Source of the DNA: Poriferisodalis sp026713105
Lineage (GTDB): Bacteria; Actinomycetota; Acidimicrobiia; Acidimicrobiales; Poriferisodalaceae
Assembly (NCBI GenBank): GCA_965115995.1
Contig: OZ220472.1
Location: 372,001 to 436,000 of the forward strand
DNA: 64,000 nucleotides
Direction: 5' to 3'
Both the position numbers and the translations under genes were made by a program. The notes beneath the pieces are model-generated. The model searched no databases, was not told the origin of the DNA, and saw only the letters and a program-made list of their open reading frames with translations. The stretch's first letter is position 1; every line of letters begins with the position of its first letter. Shown here piece after piece: positions 42,195 through 49,637 of this stretch.

Positions 42195-42599
42195 TCAGCC
42201 TGACGCCGAGGCGGCCCCCACGGTTGAGCTCGACGAGCCGTTCGATGAGCTGCTGCCCGAGGAGGCCGATTCCTTGCTTGCTGAATCGTTTGCTGAATCG
42301 TTTGTTGAATCGCTTGGCGAATCGCCGGATTTGGTTGACGCAGATGAGCCGGACGACGACGAGCTTGACGAGGACCGGCTGTCGTTGCGGTAGAAGCCGC
42401 TGCCCTTGAAGCTGATGCCGACGTTGGAGAAGATCTTGCGGACTTCGCCGCCGCAGGTCGACTCGTTCGGGCTGTCAGTGCCGTTGACCGCCTCGTCGTC
42501 ACGAGGCAACGGGCACACCGTGATGGGATCGTCGGAGAAGCTCTGGTAACGCTCGAAGGACTGACCGCAGTCTGTGCAGCGGTACTGGTAGGTCGGCAT
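42195..42599 (-). CDS. FmdB-family zinc-ribbon protein with Ser/Asp-rich tail
   Basis: A 134-residue protein with an FmdB-type zinc ribbon (residues 1-70): PTYQYRCTDCGQSFE supplies two cysteines, and C-P-L-P and STCGGEVRK the other pair, followed by FSNVGISFKGSGFYRNDSR. The tail (about 72-134) is nearly only Ser, Asp, Asn, Ala, Gly and Lys, built from short repeats such as NDSAND. Function of the family is unknown, often a regulatory or assembly protein. AGGAGG before the ATG. The stop lies in a GGCGTCA-GGC-TGACGCC palindrome. Confidence 0.88.
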   Translation of the reverse strand: MPTYQYRCTDCGQSFERYQSFSDDPITVCPLPRDDEAVNGTDSPNESTCGGEVRKIFSNVGISFKGSGFYRNDSRSSSSSSSSGSSASTKSGDSPSDSTNDSANDSASKESASSGSSSSNGSSSSTVGAASASG

Positions 42600-42679
42600 G
42601 AGGCCTCCGTCCTGTCTCGAGCCAGCAACTGAGCCGAGAGCCTGAGCTTGAGCCGCCGAGCAGTGTAGTCACCCGCCGT

Positions 42680-43903
42680 ATGGACGTGCCTACTCAATTG
42701 ATCACAGGGGTGCGTGCCGAACCGGAACGTCCTCTAGGTTCGGGCGCCGTGCAGCGCTCCGACCTCGTTGATCGTTACGGCATCGACCAAGAGGCAGCCG
42801 AAACGCTTGCCGCCTTCGGGTTCGATGCGGACACCTTTGACGAGCTGCGCGAACGGCTGGTCAGCAGGTCCCGATCGAGCCGCGACACAGTCGCCGTCAA
42901 CTGGGTGCGCGGGAGCATCGAGCCGCCGCAGCACGGCGACCTCGTTGCGTTGCCGCCGCTGGGCTCAACCGAACGTTCCCAGCTCGCCCGAGCAGGCCGC
43001 GAGGCAATCGCCGGCGGGCACGTGGGTGTCCTGCTTCTGGCAGGCGGCATGGCCACTCGATTCGGCGGCGGCGTCAAGGCGCTGGCGCAGGTGCTCGGGG
43101 GACTGACCTTTGCGGACGCCAAGATCGCCGACTTGCGGCGTCTGTCGAGCGAGATGGCGTGCACAGTCCCGTTGTGGCTGATGACCAGCTTCCAATCGGA
43201 TCGGCCGCTGCGAGAATGGGCTGCGAAGGCATCCGAGAGCGGCCACGTGCCCGTCGATTTCGCTCCTCAGGGTGCGTCGATGCGCATGACCCCCCGCGGC
43301 GACTTGTTCCGGGACCGAGCCGGACGGGTGTCATTGCACGCTCCGGGTCACGGAGATGCCCCTTGGGCGATGCGCCGCAGCGGCCTGCTGGGCCAGTTTG
43401 CCGATGCCGGCGGGCGCTGCGTCTTCGTCACCAACATCGACAACGCCGCAGCGACGCTGGATCCGGCCGTCATCGGCGCGCACCTCGCCGGGGAGCGACC
43501 GCTCACCTGCGAAGTCGTCCGGGGCAGCGCGTCGGGGGGTTCACCGTGGCGTGTGGATGGGCGGCTGCAGATCGTGGAGGCGTTCCGCCTGCCACCTGAG
43601 ATTGACCCGCTGGCGCCTCGCGCGGTGAACACGAATTCGCTGGTCGCCGACGTGGAGGTGTTCTCGGCAGGATGGCCGCTCACGTGGTTTGAGGTGCGCA
43701 AGCAGGTTGATGGCACCGAAGTCGTGCAGTTCGAGCGCCTCATCGGCGAGCTGTCGGCGTTCGTGGACACCACGATGCTGCTCGTCGAGCGCGACGGCCC
43801 CGACGGTCGATTCCAGCCGGTGAAAGACCCAGCGGAGCTTGAGAAACGCCGCCCCGAGATAGCCCGGATCCTCTCGGGCAGGGGCATCGTGACTCGCCGC
43901 TGA
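42680..43903 (+). CDS. UTP-sugar-1-phosphate uridylyltransferase (UDPGP family)
   Basis: A 407-residue nucleotidyltransferase of the UDP-glucose/UDP-HexNAc pyrophosphorylase family, making UDP-sugars from UTP and a sugar phosphate. The nucleotide loop is LLLAGGMATRFGGGVKAL (about residues 115-132), with PLWLMTSFQSD, FAPQGASMRMTPRG, VFVTNIDNAAATLDP and VEAFRLPPE following. N-terminal helical domain about 1-100. The start could be ATG 42680 or GTG 42749; the former is kept because the frame is open but the latter would fit the shorter family members. The sugar cannot be told. Confidence 0.85.
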   Translation: MDVPTQLITGVRAEPERPLGSGAVQRSDLVDRYGIDQEAAETLAAFGFDADTFDELRERLVSRSRSSRDTVAVNWVRGSIEPPQHGDLVALPPLGSTERSQLARAGREAIAGGHVGVLLLAGGMATRFGGGVKALAQVLGGLTFADAKIADLRRLSSEMACTVPLWLMTSFQSDRPLREWAAKASESGHVPVDFAPQGASMRMTPRGDLFRDRAGRVSLHAPGHGDAPWAMRRSGLLGQFADAGGRCVFVTNIDNAAATLDPAVIGAHLAGERPLTCEVVRGSASGGSPWRVDGRLQIVEAFRLPPEIDPLAPRAVNTNSLVADVEVFSAGWPLTWFEVRKQVDGTEVVQFERLIGELSAFVDTTMLLVERDGPDGRFQPVKDPAELEKRRPEIARILSGRGIVTRR

Positions 43904-43912
43904 GCTGCGCCC

Positions 43913-43991
43913 GCGGCGGAGGCGGCAGGACCCTCTGCTCCAGCGATCCAGCTGGTCGCAACGTCGCAGAGTTTCCTGCCGCCTCCGCCGC
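43913..43991. repeat. Perfect 18-bp inverted repeat forming a long hairpin
   Basis: The left arm starts GCGGCGGAGGCGGCAGGA (43913-43930), the right arm is its exact complement (43974-43991). A second pair CTCTGC/GCAGAG inside extends the stem with two mismatched bases, and CCAGCGATCCAGCTGG can fold at the tip. It lies directly after the UDPGP gene stop and before moeA. A terminator or structured RNA is possible; no T-run. Confidence 0.75.
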
Positions 43992-43994
43992 TCT

Positions 43995-44022
43995 GGCATC
44001 TGTGTCTGCTGGTGCAGGTCCT
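43995..44022 (+). repeat. 28-bp dispersed repeat, copy 2
   Basis: Matches 22599-22626 in 25 of 28 positions and, like that copy, follows a GCCGC-rich stretch just after a gene end. Here it abuts the long inverted repeat. Role unknown. Confidence 0.6.
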
Positions 44023-44048
44023 CAGCCGTCGCCGCTACATTGCTCCCG

Positions 44049-45278
44049 GTGTTGCCACTGGAATCCGTGCGCGAATTCGTGCTTGAACGGTGCCCCGCGC
44101 GCACGCCGCAATGGCAGCCGGTCGCCGATGCATTGGGCTTGGTGATCGCGAGCGATATCACCTGCGCTGAAGCCATCCCGCAGTTTGCGAACACGGCCAT
44201 GGACGGATTCGCTGTTCGATCTGTCGACGTGGCCGACGCCCCATGCGAATTGCGGGTCGTCGAAACGATTGCGGCGGGGCATGCGCCGCAGGTGACGGTC
44301 GGACCGGGCGAGGCCAGCCGCATCATGACGGGCGCGACCATTCCCCCGGGCGCCGATGCAGTGGTGATGGTGGAGCGGACCAGCATGGCGAAGCCGGCTG
44401 GCACCGCGGCGGGCGGGGCCGACAACTCCGAGACAGTGCGCGTGGAGGTGAGCGTCCCGCCGGGCAATCACGTGCGGAATGCGGGCGACGACCTGCAAGC
44501 CGGTGCTCACGTGTTCGGCGTCGGCACCGAGCTCACCGCTGGACATCTCGGGGTGCTGTGCAGCCTCGGGATGACCGAGGTGGAAGTGTTCGGGCGGCCG
44601 CGGGTCGGCGTGTTGTCCACGGGCGATGAGCTCGTTGACGACGGCAGTCCGTTGCAGCCCGGTCAGATCCGGGATTCGAACCGCCGCACGCTGCTGGCGT
44701 TGGCACATCGGGCCGATATGGACTGCGTCGATTTGGGACTCGTCCGAGACGATCCCGATGCGATAGAGGCCGCCATCCTCACCGGCGTCGACTCGTGCGA
44801 TGCCATCGTCACCTCCGGTGGCGTCAGCATGGGCGACTTCGACTACGTGAAGGCCGTGCTCGACCGCATCGGCGATATGCGCTGGATGCAAGTGGCGATC
44901 AAGCCCGCCAAGCCGCTGGCGTTCGGCACCGTGGGCGATGTGCCGGTTTTCGGCCTGCCGGGCAATCCGGTCTCGTCGATGGTGTCCTTCGAGCTTTTCG
45001 CCCGGCCGGGTCTGCGCTCGATGATGGGCCATCCGGATCCGATTCGGCCGACGGTCGGGGCCACTGCCGCGGAAGACCTTCCGCGACGCGTCGACGGCAA
45101 GACGCACTTCATGCGGGTGCTCGCGACACCCAAGAACGGTGGCATCGAGGTTCGCTCCGCCGGGGGTCAGGGCTCGCACATGCTGTGGGCCATGGCGAAC
45201 GCCAACGCGTTGGCGGTCGTGCCTGACAGCGACGGAGTGCGTGCCGGTGAACCGGTCGACGTGCTCCTGCTGGACTGA
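44049..45278 (+). CDS. moeA: Molybdopterin molybdenumtransferase (MoeA)
   Basis: A 409-residue MoeA, inserting molybdenum into adenylated molybdopterin in the last step of molybdenum-cofactor synthesis. Family phrases are ANTAMDGFAVRS (about 52-63), IMTGATIPPGADAVVMVE, VGVLSTGDELVDDG, QIRDSNRRTLLAL, TSGGVSMGDFDYVKAVL and the GLPGNPVSSMVSF loop. Several TTG/GTG starts are possible (44040, 44049, 44052); GTG 44049 gives the standard L-P-L-E-S N-terminus. moaA begins 31 bp after its stop. Confidence 0.93.
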   Translation: MLPLESVREFVLERCPARTPQWQPVADALGLVIASDITCAEAIPQFANTAMDGFAVRSVDVADAPCELRVVETIAAGHAPQVTVGPGEASRIMTGATIPPGADAVVMVERTSMAKPAGTAAGGADNSETVRVEVSVPPGNHVRNAGDDLQAGAHVFGVGTELTAGHLGVLCSLGMTEVEVFGRPRVGVLSTGDELVDDGSPLQPGQIRDSNRRTLLALAHRADMDCVDLGLVRDDPDAIEAAILTGVDSCDAIVTSGGVSMGDFDYVKAVLDRIGDMRWMQVAIKPAKPLAFGTVGDVPVFGLPGNPVSSMVSFELFARPGLRSMMGHPDPIRPTVGATAAEDLPRRVDGKTHFMRVLATPKNGGIEVRSAGGQGSHMLWAMANANALAVVPDSDGVRAGEPVDVLLLD

Positions 45279-45309
45279 CCATCGAGCGAGTCCTCAGAGA
45301 GATCGATCG

Positions 45310-46359
45310 ATGGTCGGTACGCTCTGGCCAATGAATGGCGCAGCAGGTGTCGTCGCTCCGGCCCGGTCCGAAGACCTCGTCGATCCGTTCGGCCGACAGG
45401 TCGGCGACTTGCGCATCTCGGTCACCGATCGCTGCAACTTCCGCTGCCAGTACTGCATGCCCGCCGAGGGCATGACGTGGCTGCCGCGTTCAGAGATTCT
45501 GAGCTTTGAGGAGATCGAGCGCTTTGCCCAGGTGTGCGTGGAACGCTTCGGATTCGAGAGTATCCGGCTGACAGGCGGAGAGCCCCTGGTGCGAGCGCAC
45601 CTGCCGCGCCTCGTGGAACGACTGGCGGGTCTTGGCGTCGATGTTGCGCTGACCACCAACGGCGCCACGCTGCGCTTGCACGCCAAGCCGCTGGCCTCCG
45701 CTGGGTTGTCGCGCATCAACATCAGCCTCGATTCGCTGCAGCGCGACAGATTCTTGGAGCTGACCCGCCGCGACGAGCTCGACCGGGTCCTCGACGGCAT
45801 CGACGCAGCCATCGCCGCCGGGCTCGCCCCGGTGAAGATCAACACGGTCATGATGCGCGGGATCAACGACGACGAAGTGGTGGACTTCGCGCGCTACGGC
45901 CGCGAGCGAGGCGTCGAGGTTCGCTTCATCGAGTTCATGCCGCTCGAAGCAGGAGACGTGTGGAACGCAGACGTGGTTGTGCCGGCCGACGAGATCCTGG
46001 CAGCCATCTCCGCTGAGTATCCGACTGAGGCCGTCGTACGCGCCAACGAACCTGCCGAGCGCTACCGGTACCTGGACGGGGGCGGTCACGTCGGCGTCAT
46101 CGCCAGTGTCACCAAGCCGTTCTGCGGCAATTGCGACCGGGTGCGGCTCACCGCCGAAGGCCAGTTCCGCACATGTCTGTTCGCGCTCGACGAGTTCGAC
46201 ATGCGATCGATCCTGCGCAGCGGTGCGACGGGTGCCGAACTCGATGATCGGCTGGCAACCGCCGTCCGCGATGCAGTGGGCACCAAGTGGGCCGGCCACT
46301 CGATCGGCCAAGTCAACTTCATCAAGCCCAAACGAACAATGAGTCAGATCGGCGGCTGA
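45310..46359 (+). CDS. moaA: GTP 3',8-cyclase (MoaA)
   Basis: A 349-residue radical-SAM enzyme that starts molybdenum-cofactor synthesis from GTP together with MoaC. The SAM cluster motif CNFRCQYC is near residue 45-52; the second cluster lies in CGNCDRVRLTAEGQFRTCLF near the C-terminus. It ends with I-G-G: the C-terminal Gly-Gly is functionally required in MoaA, so the annotated stop at 46357-46359 is right even though a repeat array follows immediately. Start ATG 45310 (weak AGAGAG) or 45331. Both [4Fe-4S] clusters depend on carriers such as NfuA. Confidence 0.95.
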   Translation: MVGTLWPMNGAAGVVAPARSEDLVDPFGRQVGDLRISVTDRCNFRCQYCMPAEGMTWLPRSEILSFEEIERFAQVCVERFGFESIRLTGGEPLVRAHLPRLVERLAGLGVDVALTTNGATLRLHAKPLASAGLSRINISLDSLQRDRFLELTRRDELDRVLDGIDAAIAAGLAPVKINTVMMRGINDDEVVDFARYGRERGVEVRFIEFMPLEAGDVWNADVVVPADEILAAISAEYPTEAVVRANEPAERYRYLDGGGHVGVIASVTKPFCGNCDRVRLTAEGQFRTCLFALDEFDMRSILRSGATGAELDDRLATAVRDAVGTKWAGHSIGQVNFIKPKRTMSQIGG

Positions 46360-46494
46360 GGCCGCCGATCCATCAGACACAGAGGCGGCTGAGGCCGCCG
46401 ATCCATCAGACGCAGAGGCGGCTGAGGCCGCCGATCCATCAGACGCAGAGGCGGCTGAGGCCGCCGATCCATCAGACACAGAGGTGGCTGAAGC
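46351..46494 (+). repeat. 33-bp tandem repeat array between moaA and moaC
   Basis: Four units of 33 bp (46351-46482; the last bases vary GACACA or GACGCA) and a 12-bp partial fifth. Each begins GGCGGC-TGAG-GCCGCC, a perfect 6-bp stem with a 4-nt loop; in the first copy the loop holds the moaA stop TGA. One frame through the array stays open, reading AAEAADPSD(A/T)E repeats and ending at the TGA that overlaps the moaC ATG, but it has no start codon. Confidence 0.95.
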
Positions 46495-46986
46495 ATGACC
46501 GAGTCACCGTTCACCCACTTGGATCCGCTCGGCCGGGCGCGCATGGTCGACGTCACTCCGAAAGAGGCGTCCCACCGGCGGGCGATCGCTCGCTGCCGGG
46601 TGCACATGGCGACCGAGACAGCGTCGCTCGTTGCTCGCGGTGCGATCGCCAAGGGGGACGTCATCGCGGTCGCCCGCGTGGCGGGCATCCAGGCTGCCAA
46701 GCGCACCCCCGATCTCATCCCGCTCTGCCACCCTCTGCTGGTCGGCGCTGTCTACGTGAACTTCGAGATCGCCGATACCTGGATCGAGATCGAGGCCCAA
46801 GTGGAGACGGTGGATCGCACCGGCGTCGAGATGGAAGCGATGACGGCGTGTTCGGTCGCCGCGCTCACCATCTACGACATGTGCAAGTCAGCCGACCGTT
46901 CCATGGTCATCGGCGACCTCACCCTGTGGGAGAAGACGGGCGGCAAGTCGGGCACGTACCGTCGGGCAGACGCTGGCCAAGATTGA
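46495..46986 (+). CDS. moaC: Cyclic pyranopterin monophosphate synthase (MoaC)
   Basis: A 163-residue MoaC that converts the MoaA product to cPMP. Conserved parts are HLDPLGRARMVDVTPKEASHRRAIA, ARVAGIQAAKRTPDLIPLCHPL (catalytic region with the LCHPL motif near residue 80), and GVEMEAMTACSVAALTIYDMCK, ending GGKSG. The ATG lies at the end of the 33-bp repeat array and overlaps its open frame as ATGA. No SD is visible other than the GAGG of the last repeat unit. Confidence 0.96.
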   Translation: MTESPFTHLDPLGRARMVDVTPKEASHRRAIARCRVHMATETASLVARGAIAKGDVIAVARVAGIQAAKRTPDLIPLCHPLLVGAVYVNFEIADTWIEIEAQVETVDRTGVEMEAMTACSVAALTIYDMCKSADRSMVIGDLTLWEKTGGKSGTYRRADAGQD

Positions 46987-47152
46987 TCGCGTTCTTTCGC
47001 GGGAACGCCAAGAAGTTCCGAACAAACGCGCGATAGCTCGGTCGGTTCGGGAAGACTAATCTTCAGCGACGCACACGCAAGAGATATGCCGGGTTCGTGC
47101 GGGATGAAGTGGCACCCTGTGTAGGCAGGCCCGCCAGCGAGGCAGGTGATGC

Positions 47153-47659
47153 ATGACACAACTGGTCTTGGTGTTGTTGGCCATCGCTTGGATTGTGGTC
47201 TTGGCACCCGATGTTGCGCGCCTGGTTCAACCTCGCCGCACGGCCACATCATCAGTCGACCAGTTCCGTCAGCAACTTGACTCGCTCGGCCGATCCGCTC
47301 CGGCCGCGGCGCAGATCTCCCAGGAGCGCGCGCTGAGGCAGTTCGGCGCGCCGCAGCGGCGATGGACGAGCCCGACCACGTCGATGCCTGCCACGCCCAA
47401 GCAGGCGGCGATCCGTCGACGCGATATCGGCACGCTGTTGGGGCTGTGCACCTTGGTGACGCTCGCTGGCACACTCGCCACGGGCTCGGTGTGGGCGGCG
47501 GCAGCGTTTGCCCTGATGCTCGCTGTTACCACGGCGTTCGTGGCCCTCGTGGTTCACCGACGCCGCGTAGCGCCCTCCGCTGAGGTGCACTACCTGCCGC
47601 AGCGGGATCCCGACATTGCCTCGACAGTGAAGATGATTCGGCGCACGGCGAACCAATAG
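47153..47659 (+). CDS. Membrane protein of unknown function
   Basis: A 168-residue protein with one N-terminal helix (residues 3-19), a polar linker to about 85 containing predicted helix FRQQLDSLGRS, then two helices (about 94-135, LLGLCTLVTLAGTLA and AAAAFALMLAVTTAFVALVV) and a basic tail with HYLPQRDP. A layout of this kind is seen in actinobacterial hypothetical proteins. It lies about 165 bp after moaC and just before tRNA-Ala; GAGGCAGG precedes the ATG. No function is suggested. Confidence 0.72.
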   Translation: MTQLVLVLLAIAWIVVLAPDVARLVQPRRTATSSVDQFRQQLDSLGRSAPAAAQISQERALRQFGAPQRRWTSPTTSMPATPKQAAIRRRDIGTLLGLCTLVTLAGTLATGSVWAAAAFALMLAVTTAFVALVVHRRRVAPSAEVHYLPQRDPDIASTVKMIRRTANQ

Positions 47660-47776
47660 GCGCAGCATCCCCTCGCTGTCTCGCTGGCCAGGGGGCACAC
47701 ATGCGTGTCTGGGCCGTCATCGGCAGCGAAGATGGGTCCACAGGCCGCGCAGATATATTCGGCAGTTGCCCGATTC

Positions 47777-47849
47777 GGGGGTGTAGCTCAGTTGGTAGAG
47801 CGCTTCGGTCGCATCGAAGAGGCCAGGGGTTCGATTCCCCTCACCTCCA
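47777..47849 (+). tRNA. tRNA-Ala (anticodon CGC)
   Basis: A complete cloverleaf of 73 nt: acceptor GGGGGTG pairs with CACCTCC (one G-T), D-arm GCTC-AGTTGGTA-GAGC, anticodon stem CTTCG/CGAAG with loop GTCGCAT giving anticodon CGC (reads GCG), and T-arm AGGGG-TTCGATT-CCCCT. Discriminator A; CCA is not encoded. It corresponds to the abundant GCG codon of this high-GC genome. Confidence 0.96.
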
Positions 47850-47884
47850 CGCTCAGGCGACTCTGCGTAGCCACTGCCTGCAGC

Positions 47885-48640
47885 TTGACGCCGCGCCGAT
47901 GCCTTCCGGGCCGACGCCGTCGGAGCCGAGCTGCCGCTCTCGTGTTGGCCACCGCGCTCGTGGTGGCCGCATGCGGCAGCAACGACGAGGCCGAGTCTCG
48001 ATATGACGGATTGGCAGTTCCCGAATCGCAGTTGAAACAGGTGCCCGACATGGTGTTCAGCGACACCGACGGCAACGACTTCCACTTGGCAGCCGACACC
48101 CAGGGGCAGGTCCGCCTCGTGTACCAGATGTTCACCAACTGCCCCGACATCTGCGGCGTGCAACTCGCTCAGCTCGCCAGCGTGCTCAACCGCCCAGGTG
48201 CGCCGGCGAATGTGGCGGTGCTGGCGGTGACGGTCGACCCGGACCGCGACACGCCTGAGGTGCTGCGCGCCTATCTCGATCAATTCAGCGACGACTTTGT
48301 CGGGCTCATTCCCGACAGCGAGCAGCAGTTGACCGACCTGCAGAACGCGCTCGGAGCACTGGCCTCGATCAAGATCTTCGAGACAACCACGACCGAGACG
48401 CATCAGATGGCGTCAGATGGCGGCGACATGGACACGGACATGGACGACACAGACATGACCGCCATGGATCACGGCGATGTCAACTACGACATTGCCCACG
48501 ATGCCCGGGTGTTCGCCTATGCGCCGAACGGATACGGCTATGCGCAGTACCCGCATCCCACGCGCCAGACACAGTTCGACCACGACCTGCCGATTCTCGC
48601 GGGCATCAAGCCCGACGCCCCAGCCCCCGCAGGCTTGTAG
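47885..48640 (+). CDS. SCO1/SenC/PrrC copper chaperone lipoprotein
   Basis: A 251-residue thioredoxin-fold protein that delivers copper to the CuA site of cytochrome c oxidase. Signal peptide and lipobox VVAAC, then the Cu-binding motif TNCPDICGVQ (C-x-x-x-C) near residue 95, AVTVDPDRDTPEVLRAYL, and the C-terminal histidine region. A Met/Asp/His-rich insert of about 20 residues, with M-D-T-D-M-D-D-T-D-M, near residue 185, is unusual and could bind copper. The start is uncertain; the TTG at 47885 is after the tRNA gene and begins the n-region MTPRRCLPGRRRRSR. The frame upstream overlaps the tRNA and is rejected. Confidence 0.85.
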   Translation: MTPRRCLPGRRRRSRAAALVLATALVVAACGSNDEAESRYDGLAVPESQLKQVPDMVFSDTDGNDFHLAADTQGQVRLVYQMFTNCPDICGVQLAQLASVLNRPGAPANVAVLAVTVDPDRDTPEVLRAYLDQFSDDFVGLIPDSEQQLTDLQNALGALASIKIFETTTTETHQMASDGGDMDTDMDDTDMTAMDHGDVNYDIAHDARVFAYAPNGYGYAQYPHPTRQTQFDHDLPILAGIKPDAPAPAGL

Positions 48641-48642
48641 CG

Positions 48643-49494
48643 ATGCGCTTTTGGTGCTCGGCGCTCGAGGTGCCGTGGAGTTGGTCGTGGCGGGCCTATC
48701 CGGGCGTCTGGGCGGCATCACTCGCCATAGCCGTCCCGTACCTGGTGGCCCGTCGCCGCGCTCGCGCCATGCGCCCGGGCCCCCTGGGGCCGTCCGATGC
48801 CGCGACCGAGCGACGGCAGACGTGGCTGTTCCTCTCAGGGGTGTTGGCGTTCTGGGTGGCATCGGATTGGCCGCTCGGCGTCCTCGGCGCCGGTTACCTG
48901 GCGTCGGCCCACATGGCGCAGTTCATGCTCTACACGCTGGTGGCCGCGCCGCTGCTGGTCCTCGGCACGCCCGAGCCGATGGCGCGCAGGATCTTGGCGA
49001 AGCTGCGTCTGTACCGCGTTATGACCCGCCTCACACAGCCGGTGTGTGCTGGGCTGGTGTTCAACGGCTGTCTGGTGGCGACGCATTCGCCGTGGGCGGT
49101 GGACACGCTGCGGGCAAACCAGTTCGGGTCATTCGTGATGGACGCCGTGTGGCTTGTATCGGGTGTGCTCGTGTGGCTGCCGATCTGCTCACCGCTCACC
49201 GAGCACCGGCTGCGCGCCTACCCCGGCAAGATGGTGTACCTGTTCCTGGCGCTCGGGGTTGTGCCGGCGGTGCCGGCAGGGTTCCTGACCTTTGCCAGCT
49301 TCCCTCTCTACGCCACCTATGAGCTGGCACCCCGGTTCTACGGTCTCGATGCGGCCACAGACCAGCAGACGGCCGGGCTCATCATGAAGCTGGGCGGCAT
49401 ACCGATCGTTTGGGGAACCATCGTCGCCATGATGATGCGGTGGGCCGACGAGTCGAAGAACCTGAGCCCGCTTCAGCCGCCTAGTCCACGATGA
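48643..49494 (+). CDS. ctaG: Cytochrome c oxidase assembly factor CtaG (Caa3_CtaG family)
   Basis: A 283-residue protein with six to seven membrane helices, matching the caa3-type CtaG family thought to deliver copper to oxidase (CuB). Conserved stretches are SAHMAQFMLYTLVAAPLLVLGTP (with the membrane His), GLVFNGCLVATHSP, and WLPICSPLTEHRL. The ATG lies two bases after the SCO1 stop, so the two copper-delivery genes are translated together. It converges with a small minus-strand gene, overlapping by 14 bp. Confidence 0.88.
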   Translation: MRFWCSALEVPWSWSWRAYPGVWAASLAIAVPYLVARRRARAMRPGPLGPSDAATERRQTWLFLSGVLAFWVASDWPLGVLGAGYLASAHMAQFMLYTLVAAPLLVLGTPEPMARRILAKLRLYRVMTRLTQPVCAGLVFNGCLVATHSPWAVDTLRANQFGSFVMDAVWLVSGVLVWLPICSPLTEHRLRAYPGKMVYLFLALGVVPAVPAGFLTFASFPLYATYELAPRFYGLDAATDQQTAGLIMKLGGIPIVWGTIVAMMMRWADESKNLSPLQPPSPR

Positions 49495-49609
49495 CCAGCG
49501 CCCAGTAGATCACCACGGCAATCAGCGCTCCAGCGGCCGCAAGCGCGCGCAACGACAGCCACAGCTCATCTCCGGGCCGCATCGGTCGCCGGGGCGGGCG
49601 GCCGAACAT
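49481..49609 (-). CDS. Small single-pass membrane protein (42 aa) behind pepN
   Basis: MFGRPPRRPMRPGDELWLSL followed by a hydrophobic helix ALAAAGALIAVVIYWALVIV and Asp at the end. It begins 28 bp after the pepN stop on the same strand. Two alternatives are GTG 49684 (67 aa, overlapping pepN by 47 bp) and this ATG. The membrane-helix layout looks real, but no homologue is recognised. Confidence 0.45.
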   Translation of the reverse strand: MFGRPPRRPMRPGDELWLSLRALAAAGALIAVVIYWALVIVD

Positions 49610-49637
49610 CAGCTGCAGCCCGGCGATGCGGCCGGGC

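Noticed and set aside
41504..42599. Flp/Tad pilus cluster
   Set aside because: Only one SAF-domain protein is present; no pilin, ATPase or TadB/C genes adjoin it.
45490..46479. A 329-codon minus-strand frame with SDGSAASAA repeats
   Set aside because: It is antisense to moaA and its repeats are only the complement of the 33-bp array.
47705..47884. SCO1 reading frame extended upstream
   Set aside because: It would run through the whole tRNA-Ala gene; the signal peptide begins after 47885.
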